DNA of 64,000 bases from the NCBI GenBank assembly GCA_918797485.1, contig CAKKNE010000001.1, positions 4,712,001-4,776,000 on the forward strand. The letters are read 5' to 3'. Below the pieces are notes generated by a model. That model searched no databases. It was not told where the DNA came from and was given only the letters and a program-made list of their open reading frames with translations. Of this stretch, positions 17,688 through 26,291 are shown piece by piece. The stretch's first letter is position 1. Each line of letters opens with the position of its first letter. The translations under genes were made by a program, and so were the position numbers. The DNA comes from Pelagomonas calceolata. Lineage: Eukaryota > Sar > Pelagophyceae > Pelagomonadales > Pelagomonadaceae.

Positions 17688-20014
17688 CTTAATGTCTTAT
17701 GCGGCGTACCCAGTCCTGGCCAGTAGCCCGCCCGTTTCCTCAGGTGTGGTCTCGGCGCGAAGTACGTCCGCTGCTCCTTCGCGTCCAGCGCTCCGTGCGC
17801 GAACGGAGGCATGCGGTTGAGGGGGTGCCGCGGCCCGACTTGGGACTTTTCTTGTCCTCCAGCGTCGCCGTACGTCATCCCCGCCCAGTCCTCCTTCACG
17901 ATGGGTCCCTTGTACGGCCGCGTGTAAGACCCCGCGTCGTCCAGGGGCTCAGGCCCGCCCGGGCGAGGCAACGCGTCCGGCTCCTTCTGGAGGCTGTGGA
18001 GGATATGTTCCGCTTGACTAAGCTCGTGGTTGATCGACGCGGCGGACCGCGGCGCGCCGGCATCACGGTACGTTTGGGAGGCCGTCGAACTGCGCGCCTC
18101 GACCATGTCCCCGTGGTACGAGTAGGGCTGGTCGACCGCGACCAAATCATGCATGAACGGGTCGAGCTCGATCGGGATTTTTTCGGTGGGTCCGATTGGC
18201 GGCGGCGCCTTGTATCGTTTGAGCGAGGCCTCGGCCTTTGCAGAGGCAAAGGCCACCTGGGCCGCGGACTGTTCCGCGCGTCGCGTCGCCTCGGATAGTT
18301 TCCGCATCAACTCCCCGCGCGCCTTGTCGTCGGCCGCCGCCACGAGCGCCTCGAGGTGCTCGGCCTGTTGGATCGCCGCCGCGTAGGCATCACGGCTCGC
18401 CTCGTACCGCCTTTCATCAAAGTTCCGGTTCGCGAGGTTGGCCCGCCGCGCGGCGTCGCGGCGCCGCGCGTGGTGCGCGTGGACCATCCTCGCGTGCTGC
18501 GTTTTATCTTTAAGCCGCATAGACTCCTTGTAGTTGGCCCGGCGCCGCTGGGCGCGGTTCAAGAGCTCGGGGTCGAGGTCGCGGTCGCGGTTCGCTAGGA
18601 ACCCGTCCATCTCCGCCAGGCGCCGCGAGCGCAGCTCCGCGAGCGACGCGTACATCGCAGCGTCCGACAGGTAGTCGGGCGACCGCGGCCCCAATTGGGC
18701 CACCCTCCGCCCTCGCCGGAGCGCCACGACCAATAACGTGGGCGCCTCGAGCAACTTGGCCCACTGCGGCCGCGTCCGCGCCGCGCGACCTAGGCCGTCC
18801 TCCGACGCCAGATACGTCTGGAGCTCGTCGCAGGAAAAGTGGAGGCGCGTCGAGGGATCCGTCGGGAGGTGGCCGTCCATTTGCAACCGCCGCAGGGCCT
18901 GCACCACGGGTTCCAAGTCCTTCTCACCTAACGATCGCGCATGCGAGGCCGTGGGCGCTACAATAGGCGCATTCAAAGCAATAGCGTCCTTGGCGTGGAT
19001 GTGACATAAAGCGAACAAGTGCAAGCACCATTCTGGCGTCGGGCCCGGCCGGGGCCAGGCCTCGTACGCGGGCAGACCGACTGGCGACGGCTCGACGCGC
19101 GGCGTGTGCGACCAACCTAGCGCGTCCCCGAGTAATTCCGGGGCCGGGAGCCGCGTCCCGCCGCAATGGATGAGCAGGGAGGGGTTGCACTGGTGCTCCC
19201 TCCTCCCAATGGCCGCCTTGGCGCCGATGCGTAGCGAAGGCACGGGTGGCCTCTCTTCCTGGCGATCCGGCGGCACGCCCGCCTGCTGGAGCGCTTGGGC
19301 CTCCTCGGGCGTCATCCCGCCGCCTCCGGCGCCACCCCCTGGCAAGGGCAGGTACACGTCCGTCGATGCAGGCGCGTCCGACTCTTGGATAGATGTCCGG
19401 AAGGCTCGGTCGGCGGTCATGATGCGGCGGTCCGTGGCGCGGCGGTCGCCGCTGCCACCCAGGCTCTCGACGTTGGCCGTCGGGTAGACCGACGGCGACG
19501 GGACGCGCACCGATTTAGTCGGTGACGATGTCCGCCGGAGCGGCGACCGGTCCTCGAACGACGTCACCGAGGACATGCTCCGCGGCTCCTCGAAGGACAT
19601 CTGCACGGAAGACCGCTGGCCGAGGGCCGGTTGTGTCGTTCGGAAGGCCGCCAGCACAATCTCGCGCTCGGGTACGACGCGCGTCACCGCGCGCCCGCCC
19701 TTCCGGACGTCGACGGTGATCGCGCCGAGCGGCAGGGTGCCGCCGCGCCTTACTACTTTCTGCTGCGGGCCCCGGCGCGGCAGGGCGGGGTCCGTCTGCG
19801 TCCAGGGGTCTGCGGGCCCCGACGCCTCGAGCGACCCGTAGCTCCGGTCGTCGTCTCCATAAGGATAGGGCGTCGCGTCGAGGCCGTAGGAGCCGTCCTC
19901 GTCGAAGGCGTAGAGCGACGGCGTCCGCGGCCGGTAGGCGCCGGGGCCGGAGTGCTTGACTATTGGTTTCGTGGCGATCATCGTGGGCACTTCCACCTTG
20001 TGGTGGAGGCCCAT
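17684..20014 (-). CDS. large hypothetical protein with helical coiled region
   Basis: 776 residues. Residues 1-220 are disordered and Ser/Pro/Arg-rich, with tyrosine-bearing motifs (LYAFDEDGSYGLD, YPYGDDDRSYGSL). A compact middle (about 300-420) contains PEWCLHLFALCHIHAKDA, RLHFSCDELQTYLASEDGL and APTLLVVALRRGRRVAQLG. Residues 430-600 are Arg/Ala-rich helices likely to form a coiled coil. The C-terminus has tyrosine/proline motifs (YTRPYKGPIVKEDWAGMTYGD, RTYFAPRPHLRKRAGYWPG) reminiscent of ciliary or cytoskeletal microtubule-associated proteins, but I cannot place it in a family. Its TAG overlaps the TAA of the convergent channel gene. Confidence 0.6.
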   Translation of the reverse strand: MGLHHKVEVPTMIATKPIVKHSGPGAYRPRTPSLYAFDEDGSYGLDATPYPYGDDDRSYGSLEASGPADPWTQTDPALPRRGPQQKVVRRGGTLPLGAITVDVRKGGRAVTRVVPEREIVLAAFRTTQPALGQRSSVQMSFEEPRSMSSVTSFEDRSPLRRTSSPTKSVRVPSPSVYPTANVESLGGSGDRRATDRRIMTADRAFRTSIQESDAPASTDVYLPLPGGGAGGGGMTPEEAQALQQAGVPPDRQEERPPVPSLRIGAKAAIGRREHQCNPSLLIHCGGTRLPAPELLGDALGWSHTPRVEPSPVGLPAYEAWPRPGPTPEWCLHLFALCHIHAKDAIALNAPIVAPTASHARSLGEKDLEPVVQALRRLQMDGHLPTDPSTRLHFSCDELQTYLASEDGLGRAARTRPQWAKLLEAPTLLVVALRRGRRVAQLGPRSPDYLSDAAMYASLAELRSRRLAEMDGFLANRDRDLDPELLNRAQRRRANYKESMRLKDKTQHARMVHAHHARRRDAARRANLANRNFDERRYEASRDAYAAAIQQAEHLEALVAAADDKARGELMRKLSEATRRAEQSAAQVAFASAKAEASLKRYKAPPPIGPTEKIPIELDPFMHDLVAVDQPYSYHGDMVEARSSTASQTYRDAGAPRSAASINHELSQAEHILHSLQKEPDALPRPGGPEPLDDAGSYTRPYKGPIVKEDWAGMTYGDAGGQEKSQVGPRHPLNRMPPFAHGALDAKEQRTYFAPRPHLRKRAGYWPGLGTPHKTLS

Positions 20015-20446
20015 GGTTGTTTATGGCTCCCCGGGCGCGCCGGTTTTGGCCAGAGGCAGCAGTGGAATGCCTTTATGGCTGCCTGCGGCTGCCCGCGCGG
20101 CTGCTACGCCTGGCGAGGCACCGTGCGAATGCTTCTTGCCCTGAGAACCGGTCGAGGCTGCCCACTTACGATGAACCCGCTCTGAGAGCGCGGGCGCTGC
20201 AGTGCATCGAGTCTCTCGGCGGCCAAATGGGCCGAGCTACCTCCGATTGGTGGTGTCGTGTCGTAGGCTGGGAGGAGACCACGGGAGTGATCTCGGGCGA
20301 TTCCACTGTAGCGCGCGGGTATTCGCGCGCGGCCCACGGTTTGCGTTGCTTTTGTCCCAGTTGCGGCGCATTCACGTCGACCAGCGCCCGTCACTGCGCC
20401 ACTGCGTACACCCACGGGGCGGCCTCGGCTGGGGGGCAGCGACCCC
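20015..20446. other. head-to-head intergenic region
   Basis: 432 bp between two divergent structural-protein genes. It is GC-rich and holds no recognised motif; ORFs within it are short. Confidence 0.3.
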
Positions 20447-22855
20447 ATGGAGCAACGGCTCGCGCGCGACCGGCGCCTGGCCATGGAGCTGCTCGTCGAG
20501 CAGACCTACCGCTTCCCGGACAAGCCGCCGAAGAACGTCGCGGGCCTCATCGACCGCGCGTCGCTGCTGGCCTTCTACCGTGTTCACAATGCGGGGCTCG
20601 CCACCGAGGCCAAGGTCGAGGAGATTCTGAGCGGCTACCGCGGGCGCACGCACGTGCTCGCGCTCATGCTGGCGAAGAAGTACGGGAAGAAACTCGTGGA
20701 GCGCCTCCAGAGCACGCCGCGGTCGCCGGCCTCGACCACGCGTCGGCGGGCGCTGCGGCCCGTTAACTCATCAGCGCGGCAGAGGACGAAAAAGAAGGTC
20801 CGCGCCGCCGTTTTTGCGGAGGAAAGTGTCCCCTTTGCGACCTCGCCGGACGAGGAACGCGCCGCTGTCGCCTCGGCGCGGCTTGAGGCCCGCTACGCGG
20901 CGGAGAGGTTGCACCGCGAGCGGACGAGGCGGGCCGAGGAAGCTGTAGAAGTAGAACGAGCGCGCGCGGAGAAGCACGCGGAGGCCGCGGCGGCCGAACG
21001 AAGACGCGCGGCCAAGCTCGAAATGGACCTTGTCACAGCGCGCGCCGATGCGGCACGCGTCAAAGCGACCGCGACGGGAGCGGCAGCGAGCTTGGACGCG
21101 GCGGCATCTGCGCTGCATGCGGCCGACGCGGAAGCGGCCTCGGCCCGCGAGGTTACTGCACGTAACGAAACTGAGCTTTTGGCGCGCGCAGAAAAGGCCG
21201 AGAATGCGGCGAAAGCCGCGGCGGAGGCGCATCACCGCGTAGTGGCGGCGCTGGCGAAGGTCGAACGCGACCGCGACGCCGAGGCGGCAGCCGAGGCGAA
21301 AATGGTTGGAAGCGAGCGGCAACGCGTGACGGCGGCGCTCGAAGCAGCGACGGCCGCATGTCGTGAAGCCGAGGCGAAGGCAATTTCAGCCCGCCGCGAG
21401 CGCGATGACGCCCGCGCCGAGTCAGCTGAAGTCGCACGAAGGCATGCTCAGGAGGTCGCCGCCGCCCGGGAAGACGCGACTGCTCGCAGCGCGGCAGACG
21501 AGGCGGCGCGAGCGGACGCCGCACGCTTGGAAGCAGAATTGGCCGACGCCGCCGCAGAGGTCGAACGACTAACTAGCGCGGTCCTCGCCAACAATGATGA
21601 CACGGCTTCTGCGTCAGCCGAAGCCGAGGCGCTCGAGTTGAAACTCGCGGAGGCGAACGCGGAGGTAGCACGTCTGGCGGAAGAGGCCGCCGCCAATGCT
21701 TTCAAGAATGAGGCCGCAGCGGCCGCACGCGAAGCGGCACTGGTCGACGCCACGGCTCGCGCGGAGCAGCTTGAGAAGGAGGCGGCCGCCCGTGATTCAG
21801 CATTGCTTGATGCCACCGCAAGAGCGTCGAGGGCCGAGCGGGCGGCCACCGCCGCGACAGAGGAACATAAGCGCCTCTCCGACGAGCGGGAGGCAATCCG
21901 ACGGGAACGAGATGCCCTCGCGGCGGCGGCGGCCGAGGATCGCTCGAAACTCAAAACCGCCGCCGAGTCGGCGCAGACGGCACAAGCCGCATGGGCCGAG
22001 ATTTCTAGGATCGGTTGGAGCGAAGCCGCGTTGCGGCGCGAGAACAATCGGCTTCTGGCGGCGGCCGAAGAGGCGGAGGCGGCACAGACTACGCTACGGA
22101 GCGAGAACGACCGGCTGCGTGAAGAGGCGCCGCGGCGACCACCGATGGCGGACGCGCAGACGTCGCCGCCGCGTGAACGGTCGCCGCCTCCCAACGGCCC
22201 GGGCCCGCGGTCGCCGCCGCGTACCGTCAGACCGGGCACGCGTCGCCGCTCTAGAAGGCGGGGCCGATCGCCGACGCCTCGTGGATGCCGGAGTTCTATG
22301 CCTAGGACGTCGCCGCCGGTCCGACCAAAACTCAAGCCAGCGATGAGCGCGCCCCTCGTGCTCGAGCCGGCAACTTGCAAGAGACCCGTCCTGCTGGCCA
22401 AGCGGTCGCACCACCACGTGTCTACACCGGTCGCGGAAAATGACGACGACGACGACGAGGCGGTGCCGCCTGAGCACGAGGTCCCGAAGACTCGGAGGCT
22501 TAATTTCGGGCCGTGGGGCCGGGTCCTGGCGTACTTCTGCCTGGCGCTTGCCGCATTGTCTCTACGTGCCGGTCGCGTCAAGGCGCCTGTCGTCAAGCCA
22601 TCGCTGAAGAATGTGGCATCACCCCACATGCCCGTCCAGCCGCGGCGGAGGATACGACCGCGCGGCCTAAAAGTCGGACTGGTCGCCGGCGCGGCGGCGC
22701 GGCCGGTTCTCAGGCCGGTGGCTACGTTCTTCACGAAACGACCGGTGCTACGAAAGATTGGCGGCTTCGTGGCGCGGGCGGGAATATCGAATACGGCGAT
22801 GCGAGGCCTCCGGAAAGTTGTCCGTCGCGCCATACCAGTCCTTAAAACGCGATAG
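20447..22855 (+). CDS. coiled-coil protein with N-terminal helical domain and one C-terminal membrane span
   Basis: 802 residues. Residues 1-85 form a helical module (VEQTYRFPDKPPKNVAGLI, AFYRVHNAGLATEAKVEEIL, GYRGRTHVLALMLAKKYG) that resembles a small repeat-like domain seen in other algal proteins. Residues 140-560 are a long Ala/Glu/Arg coiled coil. A Pro/Arg-rich linker follows, then one hydrophobic span (GRVLAYFCLALAALSLRAG, about residue 690) and a very basic tail. Part of the coil (LSDEREAIRRERDALAAAAA, SEAALRRENNRL) is clearly related to the convergent neighbour at 22870-25830. Likely a structural or tethering protein; no enzyme domain seen. Confidence 0.65.
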   Translation: MEQRLARDRRLAMELLVEQTYRFPDKPPKNVAGLIDRASLLAFYRVHNAGLATEAKVEEILSGYRGRTHVLALMLAKKYGKKLVERLQSTPRSPASTTRRRALRPVNSSARQRTKKKVRAAVFAEESVPFATSPDEERAAVASARLEARYAAERLHRERTRRAEEAVEVERARAEKHAEAAAAERRRAAKLEMDLVTARADAARVKATATGAAASLDAAASALHAADAEAASAREVTARNETELLARAEKAENAAKAAAEAHHRVVAALAKVERDRDAEAAAEAKMVGSERQRVTAALEAATAACREAEAKAISARRERDDARAESAEVARRHAQEVAAAREDATARSAADEAARADAARLEAELADAAAEVERLTSAVLANNDDTASASAEAEALELKLAEANAEVARLAEEAAANAFKNEAAAAAREAALVDATARAEQLEKEAAARDSALLDATARASRAERAATAATEEHKRLSDEREAIRRERDALAAAAAEDRSKLKTAAESAQTAQAAWAEISRIGWSEAALRRENNRLLAAAEEAEAAQTTLRSENDRLREEAPRRPPMADAQTSPPRERSPPPNGPGPRSPPRTVRPGTRRRSRRRGRSPTPRGCRSSMPRTSPPVRPKLKPAMSAPLVLEPATCKRPVLLAKRSHHHVSTPVAENDDDDDEAVPPEHEVPKTRRLNFGPWGRVLAYFCLALAALSLRAGRVKAPVVKPSLKNVASPHMPVQPRRRIRPRGLKVGLVAGAAARPVLRPVATFFTKRPVLRKIGGFVARAGISNTAMRGLRKVVRRAIPVLKTR

Positions 22856-22869
22856 TTTAGTAAAACTTC

Positions 22870-25830
22870 TTAGAACATCCTCGAAGCAGCGGGCGCGTGG
22901 GGCTTCAATGGTCGTCGCGACGGACTGATCACCGGACTCGGCGGCTCCAGCGCCTTGTCGGGCGAGAACGCGATCGGCTGCGGCGACCGATTTCGCCTTC
23001 TCGCGGCATCAAAGCGCACCTGTAGGTCGCCGTGTGCTGTCCGCAATTTTTCTAGTTGTTCCGTCGCCGCGTCGGCCCGCGCGCGCTCAGCTTGCCATCG
23101 TCGCTCATGTTTTCGCACCTTTTTGTAGATATCGTCCAGGGGCGCCGCGAGCGCGGTCGTACTCGTCGAGATGTCGGAACTTTGGGCGGCCAGGTCTGCG
23201 CGCGACTCTGCCTCACGAAGTTTTTCTCGCGCGACGACAAGTTGTCTAGAGACGTCCTCGAGTGCCGCAGCGTGCTGCTCGTCCTTCGCCGTGCTCGCGC
23301 CCGCCTCGGCGGACATGCGATTGAGCGCCTCCCGCGCCTCGGCGAGCTGCGCCTCGCGGTCCTCGAGTTCCGCACTCGCCGCGTCGGCGCGGCGCTCGGC
23401 GTGCTCCAGTGCGATGGCACTGGCCTCGTCGCCTTCGTCGATCCTCTGTTTGAGCTCCTCGTACCTATCTCTCTGCGCATCCCGCGCGTCGCGCAACCTA
23501 TCGCGCTCCGCTGCCCAATCTGATTGCGCTGATTCGAGGTTTCGTTGCAGTTGCTCGCACCGGCTCTCGGCTCGCTGCAAGGCGCCGGGACTCGGTCTCT
23601 GTTGGGCGGCCTGCGCCTCCGCGCGAGCATATATCGCGTCGGCCTTCGCTGTCGCGCAAGTCTTAGCAGCAGTAGCCAACTGATCCTCGGCCTCGCGTAG
23701 TCGACTGGCGTGGCCCTCGCGCATACTAGCCAACTCCGCGTCCTTCCTGTCCAGCGCGCGCTTCGCGTCGGCGAGCTCCGTCCTCAACGCCGTCGAGGCC
23801 TCCGATTTGGCAGCCTCGACCTCTTTTCTTAATCGATCGACCTCCAGGGCTAGGCGCCCGGCCTCCTCGAGTTCCGCGGTCTTCTCGGCGAGCGCTCGTT
23901 CGAGCGCGTCCCGCGACGCCGCGACGGACGCGACGGCGGCCAGTTCGTTCCGCGAGTGCTCAATATCCTTCGCGGCGTAGCGCGCCTTAGATATTGCCTC
24001 GGCTGCCGCAGAAGCACTTTTCTCGGCAGCTCGCTCGGCCGCCGCGCATCGGGCCTCAGCGTCCTCGGCAATGTTTTGGTAACGTGACGCCTCGGCCACG
24101 GCGTCGTCGCGCTGCCGGAATGCTTCCTTGCGCTCTGCCACGGCAGAGGCAGCCTTGGCGTCGGCTGCCATGCGCGCAGCCTCGACTACTTCGACTTTCT
24201 TTAATAAGGATGCGGCCTCGCGGCGCGCCTCCTCCGCGGCGCTCCGCAACGCGTCGCCGGCGGCTCTTTTGTCGCGCGCCGTCGCAAGCGATGCTTCGGC
24301 CTCGGTGAGCTGGCTGCGCAGCGCCGCCGCCGCCGCCGCCTCGGCGTCTCCTTTCGCAGCTCGCTCGCGTAATTCGTCGGCCTCGCGCCGCACAAGACCC
24401 ATCTCGTCGCGGAAGCGCTGAGCCACGATTTCGTGCTCGTGTGCGGCGGCTTTGAGCTTGTCGCGCTCGCCGGCGACGGAGTTGAGCTCGGCCAAGATCT
24501 TCATTTTGCTCGCGCGGGGCGTCCGCGAAGCAATCTCGGCGCGCAATTCTTTTTCCGTCGCGGCCGCGCGCTCAAGCCTCGCGGCGAGGATTTCCTTGCC
24601 GGTGCGAGGAGTGAGCAACTCCGCGTCCGCTTTTAGTTGCTGGTTCTCGCGTCGCAGTGCCGCCTCGCTCTCGCCGCGCCGCGCAGAGTCGCGTTGGTGC
24701 TCCACCACGACGCTCTTGAGCGCCTCGACCTCCTTCTCCATCGCCGCGCGGTCCTCGGCCGCCGCAGCGCGCAGGGCATCCCTTTCTCGCTTCAGCGCTC
24801 CGCGCTCGTCGGAGAGCCGCTCGCGATCGGCCTCGGCAGCGGCCAATCTGTTCCGCAGCGTCGACTCAGCAGAGGTGTAGATGGGCGACGCAGGGGGCGA
24901 CGCCGGCTTGGCCACGGCCTCGCGCAGGCGGCCCTGGATCCTTTCGCGGTCCGCTTCGGCGGCGCGTAGCCGCTCGCGCAGCGTCTCCTCCACGGACGTG
25001 TAGGCCGGCGAGGGCGGTGGCCGCGCTCGCAACGCCGCGACCTCGGCCCGCAGCGCGTTCGCGACGTCCTCGCTCTGCTCCAACTTGTGCTGGAGCGACG
25101 CGAACGCGTCGCCGCCGTGCACCACGACGACCGACGTCGTTTGAGAGCTGACATCGTCCAAATCGCCGGCCGCCGCCGCGGCGAGCGCCTCGTGCGACGC
25201 GCCGTCGACCGACCCGTCGTCCGCGATGCGCGCTTCGAGAGCGTCGACGCGCGCCTGGGCTTCAAGTAAAGCCGCGGCCTGGTCGCGCGCCGCCGCCCGC
25301 AGCTCGGCGGCCGCCTCGTCGGCGTCCTTCTCGGCAGCTCTACACCGTTCCACGGTCTCCCGGACCGCCGCCGCCTCGCGCTCCCAGCGCTCCGCGCGGC
25401 GCCGCTCCGACGCCGCCTCGGCCTTGGCTTCGTCCGCTGACTCGAGTGCCAGACGCGTGGCCGCCCTAGCGTCGGCGGCGTCGCGGCGCGCCCTCTCCGC
25501 CTCCTTAGAGCTCGACAGGGAGCCCTCGTACTTCAGGCGCCACTCCCGCTCCGCATCGCGCGCGTCCTCGACTTCCTCCCGCAGCCGGCGGCGCTCCGCC
25601 GTCGCGTCGGCCAGGCGCCGCTGCGCGTCGGCCAGCGCGTGCGCCGCGTCGCGCAGCGCGCCGTCCCGCGACGCGCGCGGCTTCTTCTCGGCCTCGCGCG
25701 CGGCCACGGCGCGCGCCACGGCCTCGGCGCCGAGCGCGCGCTCCGTCGCGAGCGCCGCGCGCTCCTCGGCCAGTGTCAATCGTTCTAGCAGTCTATCTTC
25801 GCGCTTGTCCGTCGTCGGCACGAGGGCCAT
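22870..25830 (-). CDS. long coiled-coil protein, paralogous to convergent neighbour
   Basis: 986 residues, almost all heptad-like Ala/Glu/Arg/Asp/Leu helix, from a good ATG followed by ALVPTTDKREDRLLERLTLAEE. Internal near-repeats occur, for example the two YTSVEETLRERLRAAEADRE / YTSAESTLRNRLAAAEADRE units at about residues 290 and 330. LSDERGALKRERDALRAAAA and ESEAALRRENQQL match the neighbouring gene on the other strand, so the pair arose by inverted duplication with divergence. The C-terminus is basic with RRNRSPQPIAFSPDKAL, possible CDK-type sites. Myosin-tail, centrosomal or ciliary rootlet roles are possible; none can be chosen from sequence alone. Confidence 0.65.
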   Translation of the reverse strand: MALVPTTDKREDRLLERLTLAEERAALATERALGAEAVARAVAAREAEKKPRASRDGALRDAAHALADAQRRLADATAERRRLREEVEDARDAEREWRLKYEGSLSSSKEAERARRDAADARAATRLALESADEAKAEAASERRRAERWEREAAAVRETVERCRAAEKDADEAAAELRAAARDQAAALLEAQARVDALEARIADDGSVDGASHEALAAAAAGDLDDVSSQTTSVVVVHGGDAFASLQHKLEQSEDVANALRAEVAALRARPPPSPAYTSVEETLRERLRAAEADRERIQGRLREAVAKPASPPASPIYTSAESTLRNRLAAAEADRERLSDERGALKRERDALRAAAAEDRAAMEKEVEALKSVVVEHQRDSARRGESEAALRRENQQLKADAELLTPRTGKEILAARLERAAATEKELRAEIASRTPRASKMKILAELNSVAGERDKLKAAAHEHEIVAQRFRDEMGLVRREADELRERAAKGDAEAAAAAALRSQLTEAEASLATARDKRAAGDALRSAAEEARREAASLLKKVEVVEAARMAADAKAASAVAERKEAFRQRDDAVAEASRYQNIAEDAEARCAAAERAAEKSASAAAEAISKARYAAKDIEHSRNELAAVASVAASRDALERALAEKTAELEEAGRLALEVDRLRKEVEAAKSEASTALRTELADAKRALDRKDAELASMREGHASRLREAEDQLATAAKTCATAKADAIYARAEAQAAQQRPSPGALQRAESRCEQLQRNLESAQSDWAAERDRLRDARDAQRDRYEELKQRIDEGDEASAIALEHAERRADAASAELEDREAQLAEAREALNRMSAEAGASTAKDEQHAAALEDVSRQLVVAREKLREAESRADLAAQSSDISTSTTALAAPLDDIYKKVRKHERRWQAERARADAATEQLEKLRTAHGDLQVRFDAARRRNRSPQPIAFSPDKALEPPSPVISPSRRPLKPHAPAASRMF

Positions 25831-26291
25831 TTTTTTTTGTCCGTTTCCGGCGGCGTGCGCTACGTAACAACGATTTCACGCTTGCGGGGGACCGGCGCGC
25901 CGCCCGTGTCCTCTCCTTTCGTCGCCGACGCGCCGCGCAGGCTTTTTCAGGCGTCTGCGGGTTCAGGCGTCTTTTGTGGGGTGTGGACGCCCGCGTCGGC
26001 TACGGGAAGCGCTCAGCGCTGTAGTTGCGGTCACGTGTAGCTGTTGGAGGCGACTGAGGTCGGCTAGACGCCGTAGCGCAGCCGTACAGACGCCGCCGTT
26101 GGTGACCAAAATATAAAGTACTAGCGTCGTCGACACACTAGCTTTTCCAACCAAACAGCGCTGCAGCTAATTGCGCCGCCAGCGGCTCACACAGCCCGCG
26201 GGCAGCCAGAATCTCTTCACACAGACGCCAGAGAACCCGCTCGGGCAGCGGTAAGCTCACAGCCACCGGCGGGGCAGCCCCCACTTAAGCC
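25831..26291. other. head-to-head intergenic region
   Basis: 461 bp between the coiled-coil gene and the oxygenase-like gene. It carries one copy of the CTAGYG palindrome (26121-26141) and otherwise nothing recognised. Confidence 0.35.
26121..26141. promoter_or_regulatory. CTAGYG palindrome copy
   Basis: CTAGCG, a 9-nt core, CACTAG. Located 151 bp upstream of the ATG at 26292 and 291 bp upstream of the divergent ATG at 25830. Confidence 0.45.

Noticed and set aside
21448-25867. Long antisense ORFs across both coiled-coil genes
   Set aside because: Ser/Ala/Arg-only translations expected from reading GAG/GCC-rich coils on the other strand.
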